The notes: a model not told the origin generated them from the letters alone. A DNA stretch of 64,000 nucleotides from Ypsolopha sequella (GCA_934047225.1 OW203990.1:28623045-28687044), one strand, 5' to 3'; positions 45,080-57,349 are shown, counted from the first letter of the stretch. Program-made: numbers and translations.

Positions 45080-46798
45080 TACATACTTCCGGCACGATCA
45101 TGCCTCCTGCCGCTTCACATGTTAATTAGTATATACGCACTAAGTTAAATAAAAATTGATTGTTTATTATCACAACATAACTTTAATAAGATTCGCTACA
45201 CCATAGCAGTTTCTCTGTAACTGCTCTTTGGATGATAGGTCAGGTATAAAGTTGAGAACAGTAGAAAAAAATGCGGATTTATTATGTGCTCAATGTTGCG
45301 GTGGTTGTGATGATAATGATTTTTAGAAACAAATTTTTAAGTATTTAGTGTAAGAATATTTTTTTTATAAGAATTTGGCAAAATCATTCATACCGTGTTC
45401 AGCATGAGTCATTCATTACACTTTCCAATTGTTCTTCATGAAAAACGATCACACTAAATATATCGTTAATGACTTAACACTCTACTAAGTATGTGCTTTA
45501 ATCGATTACTTAACGTTGAGTAAACGTTTGAGCGGCGAAAGCACTATTCGCTTGGATATTAGTATCGATAAATGCTTGAAACGGTTCGAAAAAGCTCCAA
45601 TTATTTATTATTTTTTGATATTTTTGAAAGTTTAAAGCTTAATCCAGAATTTTACTTAAACAAGGTTTCCTTTTTATAAACCATTTCTTACAATACCTTT
45701 AGTTTGTGTATTTTACAAGAACGAAGTTTTTAACTTATGCGTGGCTTAGAGTTTTGATCTCTGACACAGAGTTTCCGTAACAATACATAATTATTTAAAA
45801 TATTTGAATATGTTATGTTATGCTTTCTGTTTATGCACTGTTATTTTCTACACAATATTTTTTTTTTGCGAATTATTTGTTATTATTAGAATATTATTTG
45901 TTAGTGACGCCTCCCTGTGGCATCGGAAAACTACGCCCAATCAGCTTGAAGATAATATTGAATTAGGAGGAGACGGCTGCTCTTGCATCTGCACAGGATA
46001 ATTTTCTATTGCCAACAAGCGTCCACAATGGTGATAAAATGATAAATTGCCATCACGTTCGCTATCGCTATGATTTTCCCTAATCTATAATATGAACCCA
46101 AGCCATGATTAGGATTGCAATCCAATTGCAATCTACTATTTTACTATTGTTTTGGCAATATTAAAAATTTAGATACAGGTCGTAAATAGACTGCCACCTT
46201 TAAATAAAACTACATACTGAACCATTCTCTCAAAAAAAATACACGTGCAAATCTTCAGAGAAGAAGATATTCAACTGTAACTTAAAGACTTTATCTCGCA
46301 GGAGAAAAGGTCTATTTTAGAACGCTGCGCGTGAACAGCTGTTTCACGGACGACGCTACCTCAAAAAACGCCCGTATCTCGGTGCATTAGGGTTCGCGCA
46401 TTTTTGATGAAATTTGAATATTTCCCAAACTTATTATTTCCTTTGTTTCCTGGGAAAAGTGGTTCAGTATGATAGGTCAAATGTAAGGTTTCATTTAAAG
46501 TTCTATTGACACCCGGTACAGGTAGAAAGCCGCTCCGCCCCGGTTACAATCAGTAGGCTAGTTCATACAAAAGACATCAACGTGCTTACTTGTTGAGTTC
46601 GTAGTTTTTATGTAACTTCCGTTACATTAGGTTTAAATGAGTAAGTGAGGTAACGCACCTTTTATCGGTATTGTGATCAAGAAATGAAAACTATGTATTT
46701 AGGCACAGAAAAAGGTGGATTTACAAAAGAAATAAATTACAATACTTCTTTTTCCCTTATTTGAACATTTATTTCGTTTATCAAAAAAAAAGCGTATC
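45080..46798. other. AT-rich DNA without recognised genes
   Basis: 46160-46560 is less AT-rich (gaacgctgcgcgtgaacagc; ccgctccgccccgg) but has no open frame of note. It could be an unclassified repeat. Confidence 0.3.
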
Positions 46799-46802
46799 TT
46801 AA

Positions 46803-47798
46803 GAGGCCTGCGGAGCAATCCTAGTTCATACAAACGAAATACCAAAACCATTTGTAAATCTTAGATGTTTTTATGTTAGTGTGTATTAATTCCGATTGCA
46901 TTACAGAATATCTAGGTTCCGAAACATATACAATGTGTCCCTCGTACAAGTGCACATCCAAAAGTGGGTGAAACTAGATCTAAATATATCGACAAAAACA
47001 AAGAAAAAAAAAATTGTGTTTTTTTTTGTAATCTTGAAAAAATACTCCGCCTCTTTACATCTTTGAAAATAAATCTTTGTATGGGACGCGAGTGCAGTGC
47101 CTTTGGTTAACCGCTCGTAGAAAATATTGTATTTATTATAGATCGTTGTATTTTTTTTTGTTAGAAAGATAATGAAATAGGCAATGATAAATAGGAATAA
47201 AAATATAGTAAAACGGGGACATTATTTTGAAAAAATTGACTTTTACTGAAAAAAAAGACGGAAAAATTAAAGAAATAATCTTTTAGGATATTATTTTTAT
47301 GGTAATGGTAGTTGATTATGTTTTGTTTTTGATTTGATATGCAACGTCTATTCTTAAGGATTATAACAGTTTTATTTCATTGCATTACTCGCGATAGATC
47401 AAAAGTTATGACATATTTTATACATAGTCTCCATGGTAGGCAAAAAAAATTTTAAAACGTTAATTTATTAAACCAAATATAAAAAAAAAAAAAACATTTT
47501 TGTCGATAAAATAAGGTCTAGTTTCACCCCTTTTCGGATGTGCACTTGTATGAGGGACACACTGTACTTTGAAAGGACACTGATTTAAAGACGACATAAA
47601 AAGCAATTAAAATTTCCATAGAAAGCTTGTTTTTCTCATATTTCATGTTTAAATCAGTGTTCTTGTTTAATATATATTTTGGGACGTAGATATTATGTTA
47701 TGCAATTCGAAGAAATACACACTACCTTAAGAATATCTATGATTTACAAATTATTTTGGTATTGCGTTTGTATGAACTGGGATTGCTCCACCGGCCTC
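46803..47798. mobile_element. TTAA-flanked element hosting a nested MITE
   Basis: The left end GAGGCCTGCGGAGCAATCC and the inverted right end GAGGCCGGTGGAGCAATCC extend as inverted repeats of about 125 bp (gttcatacaaacg; gtgtgtatt; aatatcta). TTAA lies at 46799-46802 and 47799-47802. Without the nested element it would be about 360 bp. TTAA targeting suggests a piggyBac-type or similar non-autonomous element. Confidence 0.85.
46931..47564. mobile_element. TA-flanked MITE, family M1, copy 2 (634 bp), nested
   Basis: The ends CAATGTGTCCCTCGTACAAG and inverted CAGTGTGTCCCTCATACAAG are flanked by TA at 46929-46930 and 47565-47566. The interior is collinear with 21205-21819. It sits inside the TTAA-flanked element, so it is the younger insertion. 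Confidence 0.92.
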
Positions 47799-48174
47799 TT
47801 AAAGCACATTATTGACGTTACCTCTTAAAGACAAAATACTTGAAAAACTTCTGAATTTATGTTTTTATGCAGATCATAAAAACTACGTTTATATACTATA
47901 AAAATATGAAGGTAACTCCAGGCGCTTTTCCAAATGAATAGTTGAATTTGATTAACAATAAACTTTGGCGCTATTTACAGTTTTCACTTTCGTCTCTCGA
48001 TTTCGTTTATAATTTCGCGACGTGAGCGATTAATGTTCATTAACACCATGAACGAGTCCAGTCGAGAATCAATCAAGTATGAAACGTGTACTCTGATTAA
48101 CGAGGCACTTGTTTCAATTTTTTCGAGAAAATTGTTTATTATCCCATTCCCGCTAATACATAAAAATTTATGTT

Positions 48175-49110
48175 TGTTGGTTTGTTACCTAAGATCTCAA
48201 AAACCGCTTGATGTACCGACATAAAACTTCTATTATTTTAAAGACTGGGTCCTATATTAACATGTAGGCTATATTTTTTAGCGCTGTGACGGAAGGCATC
48301 TAAACGGGTGTCAAATTAGTGCAGTCGTTAAGATTCGGCCGTGTCAACGTTGCATAATCGCGTCCGGGTGCTTACAGTTTCGTGAGTGCACCCACTAGGA
48401 CCTAAATTTATATAAACCCCTTGTACCCGGGTCACGTGATCATCTAACTGAAACACGGGCCCAGTGTGGTGCTGGTATTTTGTAAATTATTTTTACGGGG
48501 GTAGGATCCACCCATAACCCCAGAAAATCAGGCAACGAGGCTCAGTTAATTATTAATTATTTTTTTTATGTTTTTCCACGAGGTACATGTAGGCTATATT
48601 CCCTAGATCAGATCAAAATATTGGTACAAAAATATTTACCAATTTGATAGGACTATGTAGAAAAAAGCTAATTCTACGCGAGCGAAGCCGCGAGCAAAAG
48701 CTAGTAAATATTTTTTATGGGCATTTTCTCAGACGCTGCAATGATAATTATTTAAGACTTTCAAACTTTTATAGGCTTAAAAATGTAGGTCCATAAGTAA
48801 TAAAGCCTTTTTGATGATTACATAATCAGCCATAATAGACTGAAAACTATTTTGCAGATTTACACTAGCATATTAAAATTATGTATATCAGTAGACCGTG
48901 TAGAAGGGAGATTGCCTTTGCAGAAGTCCTCTTGAATGATGATGATATGCGTGTTTGGCCCCTGGCTCCATCTGCCCTGAAGGAGTGACAAACTAGCAAA
49001 ATCCTTTTTACAGTTTAAAAAAAAACTTTCTTTAGCGATGCCTGTATGAGAAGCTGGTATTAGGAACCTGCCTGCCAAATTTCAAATTTGTAGTCTCTAC
49101 AGTTGGTGAG
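48175..49110. repeat. Degenerate dispersed repeats
   Basis: 48270-48290 and 48585-48605 share acatgtaggctatatt. The end gcgaagccgcgagcaaaagc (48682-48701) is the inverted form of the 'agcttttgcccgcggcttcg' type seen at 11284. 48860-49110 has a 72-codon minus frame and ctgccaaatttcaaatttg, typical of old transposon-derived sequence. No gene. Confidence 0.45.
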
Positions 49111-49199
49111 ATTCCGTGATGGGTAAGTGACTGGGTTTTCTTTCGCTTTTACGTATGTAAATGCAGGTTGAACTATTAGTTATAAAATTTTATTTATGA

Positions 49200-49375
49200 G
49201 TTATTTTTTATTTACGAATAAATATCTAAATTAATTTTGTACATACAAAGTTATACTTTGTATAACAATATTCATTAATATCTAAAATATTATAAATTAT
49301 TAAAGTTTGAAACATAAATAATTAAATCCTAAAACTATAACCAGAAAATAGGGTCCAGATCGGTGCCACTCGGTA
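49200..49375 (-). mobile_element. LINE 3' end fragment
   Basis: The minus strand reads gctaccgagtggcaccgatc then tggaccctattttctgg into AT-rich UTR, as at 35950-36105. Confidence 0.45.
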
Positions 49376-49854
49376 GCCAGATTGGTTCTTTGGTCGAGGT
49401 TGCGCCAGATTTTTACTCAGCCAAATCAAAACTAAATTACATTTTTGCACATCACTTAGCAACTTATAAAGCCATTATACACCAACATTATCCAGCCACT
49501 AGCGGTATATCGAAACCGATAATTTCTCCGCTTCAAGTACTAGTTACCACTTGCACTAATGCGTAGATACCCGTGAAGGAAACTGATCACAATTGTGTTT
49601 CTCATACAATTTCACATGTTTTGTGACGCAGGCGCAGTTAAAAAACCAAGAACGCTATTATTGTCTATTGATTTTCCGGTTAAATGTTTTAGGGTTCTGT
49701 GTCAATAGGTTAATCTTGCAAGCTGTCTAGTATTTCTTTCATATCTTCAAACCTTCTGACTTAAATTATATATATATCTTTATATATCTTTATGTAGCCC
49801 TAATCAACCACTTTACAAACTAGACCGCTCAAAATTTCAAATAACCCAACGCGG

Positions 49855-49935
49855 GTGTACGAGTGTTGACTTTGAGTTGCATTTCACAGTCCACACTTGG
49901 AAATACCTCTGACACATTAATGTTGACTCGTATTT
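49855..49935 (+). mobile_element. SINE family A, 3' fragment
   Basis: gagttgcatttcacagtcca, cacttggaaatacctctgac. Confidence 0.65.
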
Positions 49936-50334
49936 ACGGAACCTTTTAACAGATTGCATGGGTTATACTTAGCACTTTTTTTCTGTGTAAAGTGGAAATG
50001 ATTGTGATTCTAGTTATTTATCTAGAGTGGTGGGTGATAGTGAATTCGATTATGTTAATGTTTATTTAGCAGCTGGAAGAAGTGTGAGATTGATCTCACT
50101 TATTGATTGAATCTTTGTTTGTTGAACGTAAAAAAAGTATTATCTATTGATATGTTTTCTTGCTTTATTTCTAATCGGGAGATGTTTGTGTGTTTACTTA
50201 TTTATTTAGGAAATCTAAAAATCTTCGTCTAAGATACTCTTGTATTTGTCCGCCTTCGCTAGAAATGGAATATTAACTCACTAACAGGTTCGAATAACAA
50301 GCACATTTCCGGAAAATGTTAAAGAAAAGGATGT

Positions 50335-50420
50335 CGTCATGACATAAATCCCCGAGGGGGTGTCAGAGGTGTTCCAAAGTGTGAACTGTGAAATGCATAT
50401 CACAATCAACACTTGGATCA
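50335..50420 (-). mobile_element. SINE family A, 3' fragment
   Basis: cgtcatgacataaatccccg, ggtgtcagaggtgttcc and gtgaaatgcatatcac, the inverse of the family 3' end. Confidence 0.7.
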
Positions 50421-50556
50421 CTTATAAAAATTAGTTAGTTATACAATAGTGAAGCATTGTCATCCTGTTATTAATCGTGCATTACAAGATGAAAAATTAG
50501 AATCGAATTTTTTGACAAAATTAAATCTCAGATGGTGGTCGAAATATTTAGATTAA

Positions 50557-50678
50557 CATTATATCATTGCAGTATAGAAACAAGAAAGAAAACTAAATCT
50601 GGATGTGAGGAGCTCTGAACTGGGAGCACATCCAGATTTACTTTTCTTTCTGCGTTTCTTTACTGCAATGATATAATG
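50557..50678. mobile_element. TTAA-flanked foldback element (122 bp)
   Basis: Arms of about 53 bp (cattatatcattgcagta ... aaatctggatgtg and complement) surround an 18-nt loop. TTAA lies at 50553-50556 and 50679-50682. The word gaatctggatgt recurs at 52396. Confidence 0.85.
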
Positions 50679-50689
50679 TTAATTTATAT

Positions 50690-51340
50690 CTCCTTGCGAT
50701 AGATAAATCGCCAAGTGTTCAAATATAGAAATTTAATTCTATGATAGTTTTGAAATATTTAGAGTTTTTCAAGCATTGAATTGTACTTAAAATCCTATAA
50801 CTACATTTTTATATCTTGCAATTTTCTTTTTTTTTTACATTTTGAGTCACTGTTTAAGAATAGTGATATAAGTAGCTGCTTTTATTTTATGACACATTTC
50901 TCATCTTTCTTCGTTTTCATTCATTCGTTTTACGTTTTTTCATCTATATACGCTTTTAAAACCCAATCACAGTGTTGCTAACCCATTATTAAATATATAC
51001 TGCAATTATTTAATGTTAACCATTATTAAATACTTACGTTTAAGTTCAGAAATCCATATCATACATTTTTATAACGCGCACGTTTATAAAATAAATAATA
51101 GCTATATAAAATGTATTTCTTTATAAAATTGACAATTCTCAAAGCATATTATATATCTATACTTTATATATATAGGTGTTAAGGCGCACATAGATTTTCT
51201 ATTATTAATAATAAATAACACCAATTTACTCACCGTAATTTTCAACTTACTTAATTAGTAGATTACTTGATCAAGGATTTTGAAATAACCCGTTTCAATA
51301 CGTCAATATGCTTCGTCAATATAATTGAAGTAATCCTATT
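50690..51340. other. AT-rich DNA without features
   Basis: No repeat partner or exon evidence. Confidence 0.3.
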
Positions 51341-51344
51341 TCCG

Positions 51345-51480
51345 TCGAGGTGGTTGGCGACAGCGTGGTAATCGGAGCTCGGCAGCTTTCACTAGCCAAG
51401 GGCCCGAGTTCGATGCTCAGTCGCGGGATCAGCCGTTAGTACCGGAAGTCGTGGATCATTGTCTATGGTGGACCGTGATT
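51345..51480 (+). mobile_element. tRNA-derived SINE, family D
   Basis: gaggtggttggcgacagcgt, then a B box GAGTTCGATGCTC (51406-51418), then gcgggatcagccgttagtac. The head has tRNA-like spacing. No second copy recognised in the window. Confidence 0.55.
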
Positions 51481-51883
51481 GCATAATTTATGTTAGCTTC
51501 AAAACATATATCTTTACAAACATCTATCTTTACAAACATCTATCTTTACACGGGAAATAAATAGTTTTATCTACTCTCATACATAAGGCAATTACAACAT
51601 CAAAAGCAGTTTTTTTAAGTACGTACATAACTATGTGTTTATCTAATGTAATTACATTATAATACCACGATTTAGCGCTGCAATTGGCCCAATCTATTAT
51701 AACAATACTACAGAAACAATCACAAGCAATAACGGTCTGTCTTAATTTCTTAAGACACGCCTTCTACTCGTTACCGCTTCTGATTGGTCTCACGTATCTA
51801 CATACTAATTCCTTGACGAGTGTTATTTTTCTCATTTTTCGTGAAATTGTTTCTGATGGTCGTAAATACAGCATTCGGTGCAT

Positions 51884-51965
51884 CATCCATCCATCCATCA
51901 GCCTAGTTCGTCCACTGCTGGACATAAGCCTTTCCAGGACTTTGCCACTCCCGGCGGTCATCCTA
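51884..51965 (-). mobile_element. SINE family B, 3' end
   Basis: A CATC tail (51884-51899) followed by the inverted family end agcctagttcgtccactgct, tgccactcccggcggtcatc. Both reading frames called over this stretch are by-products. Confidence 0.85.
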
Positions 51966-52080
51966 ACATGTGTAATTATGTTCAGTTGCATTGGGTGCTA
52001 CTGAACATAATTAGACATTAAAACACTCATTTCTTTCGTTACACAAACAAACACTAATGTCTCACATTATGTTACAGTTG
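51966..52080. repeat. Palindromic repeat related to 24160-24320
   Basis: taattatgttcagttgca, then the inverted tgaacataattagacatt, then cactaatgtctcacattatg. Shared words with the 24.2 kb copy indicate the same family. Confidence 0.6.
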
Positions 52081-52084
52081 TTTT

Positions 52085-53490
52085 TTTTTTATTATTTATT
52101 CTAGAGGTAAATAGTATTAGAGTGCAGTACAAACTAGAAAAGATAAAATTGAAACAAATTTCAAGAACATAAATATAAATAAAAAACAAAATAAATTTTT
52201 AACACACTATAAATACACAGTATTCCTTAAATCAAGTTTCAGAATTGAAAAAGAATAACCCCGTGGATTCGACCAACACATCTTTAACTCTACCTAGATA
52301 CTTGCTAGCAGTTAACCATATTTATATATCTCACGAGTGAAATATTATAATTATAACTTTCAATTCACTTACAGCGGTAGAAAAGTGAATCTGGATGTAA
52401 AGATATCTGTGTTGGAAGTCAAACAAGACTTGGAAAATACGCCTGTGATCAAATAATTAAACTTGTTCAATTACTACAAATAAATCTAAAGTAATGTTTA
52501 CCTAATGTTATAGAAACGCATTTGATACAAGTCTAATGATATTTACGACCAATTGATAAAATACTAAATATGCAGTAAAATTGTCTCTTATATAATAATT
52601 GCGCTCATAAAGCTTCTTAGCTTCTTGTTAATAAAGTTTGATGATATGGAAAGACATTAATTTGTACTCGTAACGTCCGCAAAATGTTTTATTGATTAGG
52701 ATGAGTCTACACTTCGCCACTGTCACAACTGATGGAATTATTGAGAACTAGGATGACCGTAAGTGAGATTAGGTGATTAATAATCTGTCTCTCCAGGGAT
52801 TCCCTCAAAATACTCAATATTTTTATTGCAAGCATAATGTACATTATAAATATTACATAAAGATTTTAGATCATTATGCACCCTGTTGGGCACAGCAATA
52901 TTGTGAGATAAGGCGGCTTATTTCGAAATTTTATAAATATATTTTATGAGTTTTTGTATACTTAGTTATGTTTAATATAGATATAACTATTTTATGACAG
53001 ACTATTATCGTCCAAATATTCTTGGACGGTGTAGTAACATTTAGTAATTAATAAATCTTTTGAATGTTGTACAAACTGGGCAGTAGTTTTAGTATTTTAA
53101 ACTTTTAAGTAATTTATTGAATACATAAATTGACATCACATATGTATTTGATGATTGTTATTTGAGACGCATTGAAGGTAGTAGCAGTTTATTATTTGGA
53201 TGCAATAAATATTTAGTATCTAAATTTTCCCTTGTTTTGTAGGATTCCTGGTTGTTTCGGACTAATTTGCATATTTCTATAAAATCAACGGAAGTTGGTG
53301 ATGAACGGATGACTGCTACTACGGAACTGCTTGTAACCACTGCGCAGTACTGCTTCTCATAACATGAAGCCAAAATAGGCCGAGTTTCATCACGAGAATT
53401 TTGACGAACGACGGCCGAAGTTCTCTCCGGTTGAAGTGACAGGATTTTTAGAGTACGCCAGGAGCGTACTTGAAGTAATCATTGTTTTTG
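52085..53490. other. AT-rich DNA without genes
   Basis: The T-run at 52081-52091 followed by UTR-like sequence could be the poly(A) end of a minus-strand retrocopy, with no protein remains. No exon evidence. Confidence 0.3.
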
Positions 53491-53869
53491 CAGGTGACAC
53501 TATTCGGGTAGGCTTTTTGTATGCACACCTTCCCATTATAAAAGAAAGTCGGTTTTACTTAGTCAGAAAAATCAAACCAAGCATATTACAGAAAACCTTC
53601 CCAAGTACGTAATAAGAATAATAATAAGCCTGAAAGTTTATTTGTTTTTTTTTTTTTCAAAAAACCTATACTTTATACATATTTGATAGCTTATTTGATA
53701 GTTTTCGTTTATTTGATAGCATATAACTCCGCAATCAACTCAATAATTCCGATGTTTTTGAGCGAGTTACACTGTGGCTCGAGTGAACTATAGTTCTACG
53801 TGATAATAATCAATCTCACTAAGTTACATCAAAGCTTTTCTTTACGTAAATGTCAGTCCCCAGAACTGA

Positions 53870-54095
53870 CGTAACATTTCAAACAAACCAAATCACCCAC
53901 TGGAGTGTACAGTCGCAGTGAAAATGCATTCCTCTGCGTAGGCGCCGAACGTGCCGTGACTTTGACATTTCTAACTGAGGGTTTACGTAACCTTTGGTAA
54001 AGGCGGCGGCGTTACGCTTGTCGGTGTACATGGACGTTTTGACAATCAACTAAAACATTATTGATTTGAGAGTAAAACAAGCTTAGAATGAGTAA
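53870..54095 (+). other. GC-richer patch, possible promoter
   Basis: The region ggcgccgaacgtgccgtgac to aaaggcggcggcgttacgct is unusually GC-rich, and ends ATGA/GTAAGT at 54091/54092. A non-coding first exon is conceivable but there is nothing further to support it. Confidence 0.18.
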
Positions 54096-54146
54096 GTTTG
54101 GTAAATTAATAATTATTTTATTAAATATTTCTCTTTTTATACATGA

Positions 54147-54537
54147 GGTGGTTTGATAAGTCTCTTGGTTTACTAATGAAATTAACACATAAGTGATTTT
54201 CTTTTTATTGATTTTTTACACAGTCCCCTCGGAGTTCGACACACTTGGTCCAGCGTTTTTCGAGCTTCAGTATCCCTCCGTGAAAATTGCTTTCTTCGAT
54301 GGCCTCAAAATAGTCACTTACTGTAATAAGTTACTCATCTGATTGAAATTTCTGTCTTACCAGTTTTTTTATCTCAATTAAGAGATGATAGTTGGACGGA
54401 GCTAAATCCGAAATAAGGTGGATGTTGAAGGGTTTCCAATCTAACTCCTTCAATTTTTGTTGAACAACCCGACTTGAATTGGGTGGCGCATTGTTATGAA
54501 AGAACAGCACTTTTTTTCGTCAACCCAAACAAAATCG
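54147..54537 (-). pseudogene. Mariner transposase relic, C-terminal part
   Basis: The minus strand reads KKVLFFHNNAPPN, then LKELDWKPFNIHLISDLAPS, NYHLLIEIKKLVRQKF, a stop, then KLEKRWTKCVELRGD. These are the hallmarks of a mariner DD34D transposase (HQDNAPAH, YSPDLAPSDY, RWQKCVD...G). The aspartate of the QDN motif is Asn here and a stop splits the frame, so it is inactive. The + strand word gaggtggtttgataagtctc at 54146 resembles a mariner terminal repeat. Confidence 0.85.
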
Positions 54538-54917
54538 AATGGGCGGAGGTAGGCATGTTTTTATATATTATGCAACCTATTAGTATGTAGTATATAGGAT
54601 GGGATTTGGTCGGCCGCCTGGATTCGTGCTGGGTGCTCGGTTGGTGATCATTGAACCTTGTTCCTGGTCCCTGGCCGGGTCTCCGGTATGGGTTCGGGCG
54701 CCTGATTGGATTTTACCTTGTATAATATATATTTTACCTATCATTTTAATCCTAAATATATTGCTACATAAATTAAATAAACCTTTAATTTAGTTCATGT
54801 ACATTTATTATTTTATTACATATATTTTCTTTATTAGATTAAATTTGACGTGTAAAAAGTGTATATATCTATACCTGCTTTGCAAAATAAACTATTTGAA
54901 TTTGAATTTGAATTTGA
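54538..54917 (+). mobile_element. Retroelement 3' end, family R1, inserted in mariner
   Basis: It starts gaatgggcggaggtaggc, has the GC-rich part gggtgctcggttggtgatca, tccctggccgggtctccggt, the AT-rich part aaaggttta-type and ttacacgt inverted forms, and the tail ttgaatttgaatttgaattt (about 54896-54917). It matches 28296-28683. It separates the two mariner segments. Confidence 0.85.
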
Positions 54918-55055
54918 CCTATTTTCTACGATATCTTCATTATTATTTTTTTTACCCGTTTCGAGGGACTCAATCAGTATAATTCCCTTCGCATCCCAAA
55001 ATACTGATGCCATTACGTTTCCGGCCGACGACGCGACGGCACGTATTATTATTAT
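54918..55055 (-). pseudogene. Mariner transposase relic, central part
   Basis: The minus strand reads AGNVMASVFWDAKGIILIES then LETGKK, which corresponds to the mariner block KVMASVFWDAxGIIxIDYLE that carries the first catalytic aspartate. It is the upstream continuation of the relic at 54147-54537. The 5' part is lost beyond about 55055. Confidence 0.82.
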
Positions 55056-55639
55056 TCATAAGAATTTATAAATAAGAAATTAATCACAAGAAAAAAATAT
55101 AATCGTTCTGTAACCAAGGAAGTTTTGTTAGTAGGAATGTTTGTCGTTATATCAAATAAATAAATTGTAATGAGAAAAAATTATCACTCCCAAAAGTGGC
55201 GTTGATGTACCGGTAGACCGATGTATGTATGGGAAAATATAGATTTAGAATTAACGCGATGTATCCCGTATCTTTATGGCTTTATTCATATTCTTTCATC
55301 TTTATCTCTTTACTTAACTAAAGTATAATTCCCAAAAAAGGACAATTAATAAAAATTTACATGATCCTGCTAAGTTTCTTGACCTTCTTTTTAGCAAGAC
55401 TTATCAAATCTCAACCAAACCATTGATATTATTGTAGTGACGGAATGTTGTATTATTTACGACAAACCACTGCCTCACAGGAAATACTACATATCACATT
55501 GTTCAAAAAGTGAAGTTAATCAAAATTATGAAGTGGTTGTCTTTGTTAGACAAACAGTGCACCATTCCGTCAAAGACATTTGCCTACATGTGCCTCGTGT
55601 TTGGAAGTCACCACTTCCATTAAGGGACTGCTAAAAGTT

Positions 55640-56110
55640 ACTGATGATATAAAATTGGCAATTTAAAAAAACAAGCTTACTATTCTTACATTAATGGACT
55701 CCTAGTAAATCCCAAAAAGTCCGAGGCAATTTTGATAGACAGTGGGTATATAACCAACATACTCAATAAGTAGAGTATTGCACCTGTACTTTATAATAAT
55801 GTTTCTTTTGCCTACACAAAACAGCAAAAATCTAGGTATCATTATTGACTGCAACTTGTCATGCAACTCTCACATTAATGAGGTTAGCAGGAGGGTATTC
55901 GGTCAAGCGGCTGCAGAAATTTCTGCCCTTGAAACAAAAGTTACCCTCGCACAGTCACTTCTTCTTCCTCTTATCAAGTATGCCAAAGTTACTTTTCTTG
56001 ACGCTTTTCAAGTATTGCTCAGTAAACCTGAGCGTTTACAGAATCTAGGTATTAGATTCATATACGTTGGAGGATGTCAGGGACGCCCCGGAGGCCAGGA
56101 CTTTATTTAG
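55640..56110 (+). pseudogene. LINE reverse transcriptase C-terminal relic
   Basis: The plus strand reads INGLLVNPKKSEAILIDSG, then after lesions KNLGIIIDCNLSCNSHINEV, a frameshifted LQKFLPL, TLAQSLLLPLIKYAKVTFLD and PERLQNLGIRFIY. This is the thumb/C-terminal region of a jockey-type non-LTR reverse transcriptase. Several frameshifts and stops. The 65-codon frame just upstream (55437-55634) is not identified. Confidence 0.85.
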
Positions 56111-56299
56111 TGTTTTTTTACTATTCATCTATTATTCCTTTTTTTTAAATTCTGAAATATGTCGAGGGGAAATTGATTTGGATTTGAGATGTGAACCTTT
56201 TATCCATTTTTTATTTATTATTTAATATTAATATAAACCTTTGTTTTGGATCTAAGGTCTTATCATTATATAGTCCACAACATATTTTTGATTTCATCA

Positions 56300-56560
56300 C
56301 GGCATGAATTCCTGAGGTGGTGTCAGAGGTGTTCCGAGTGTGGAATGTGAAATGCAAATCACAGTTCAGACTCGGTACACCCGTATTTCACCGACAATTA
56401 TTACGTCCCAACGTGATGGGTGATGAACCCTATTCCCGTATTTCCTGCACAAATACACGCTTTGTACGGCATGCAGGTTTCCTTAAGTAAAAGTCCTTAA
56501 GTAAAGTGGTAAGTAAGAAAAAATACCATGCACATAAATTCTGTAAAACTTAGCTGTTTA
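56300..56560 (-). mobile_element. SINE family A
   Basis: catcacggcatgaattcctg, gtgtcagaggtgttccgagt, gtgaaatgcaaatcac, attacgtcccaacgtgatgg and cataaattctgtaaaactta: the inverted body, head decayed. Confidence 0.8.
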
Positions 56561-56564
56561 TATA

Positions 56565-57100
56565 ATACTAAATAATAATTGCTTGTGTGCAAAAAAAGCA
56601 TGTTTTACATTAAATTATTATTTCATTTTTATTACAATTACTTCATTATTATTGCTCTTTATTTATTGTGTCAAACACGTACCAATCAATGATATTATAT
56701 AATTGGTAACAATAAATAAATATAGCATACCTACTTCCCATATTTAAAGAAAGTAGGTGAGTAAAGTACGGGGACAACGTTAATAAGTACCAAGTAGTTA
56801 AAATAATACAAATAATCACGCACTGCGGATACGGAAAGTAAGTTAATATTCTTTACACAAACACACACATCATAAAAACGTGTCTTTTATTTTATTATGT
56901 ATTTAGTTTAACACAAACATAGTATTTATTGCAGTAGTAACAGGGAAGGTAATGGCTTGTAATCAGAATGAACTAGTGAGCTGACTGTTTTGTGAATTGT
57001 TTGAACATTACAACAGTTTTTTCGCCTGACAAAATGTTACGAAACATTACAATTTACATATAGCACGTCGGAAATAATAAGTTGTATTTCTTTAAAAATA
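56565..57100. other. AT-rich DNA without features
   Basis: No gene or repeat partner recognised. Confidence 0.3.
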
Positions 57101-57106
57101 ATTTGA

Positions 57107-57345
57107 TGTCCGCCTCTGTGGTTTGGTGGTTGGAGTACTACTCAACTACTCACCTCGAAGTCGCAGGTTCAAATCTCATAGGATTCGGAAGACACGATCG
57201 AATTTTTAGTACGGCGATAAGGCTTACGACTAATCATTGTGGGTGGAGCACGGGTGTCCGAGTGTAAACAGTGACTTGCATTTCACAGTCCACGCTCGGA
57301 AACATATCTGACACCCACTCGGAGTTTCATGTCGTGACGATATAT
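57107..57345 (+). mobile_element. SINE family A with clear pol III boxes
   Basis: A box TGTGGTTTGGTGG (57117-57129) and B box GGTTCAAATCT (57166-57176) have tRNA-like spacing. The body is gtaaacagtgacttgcattt, acacccactcggagtttcat, and the end gtcgtgacgatata. This is the best-preserved head of the family. Confidence 0.85.
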
Positions 57346-57349
57346 TAAA

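Noticed and set aside
48860..49078. 72-codon minus frame
   Set aside because: Embedded in old transposon-derived sequence, with no recognisable protein family.
53484..53620. Acceptor gtttttgcag followed by 36 open codons in a phase that could join the signal-peptide exon
   Set aside because: The donor is poor (GTACGT out of context) and the peptide has no secreted-protein features. It shows how often such frames arise by chance here.
9958..57345. tRNA genes suggested by A and B boxes
   Set aside because: None folds into a complete tRNA with acceptor stem and anticodon arm. The boxes belong to SINE heads.
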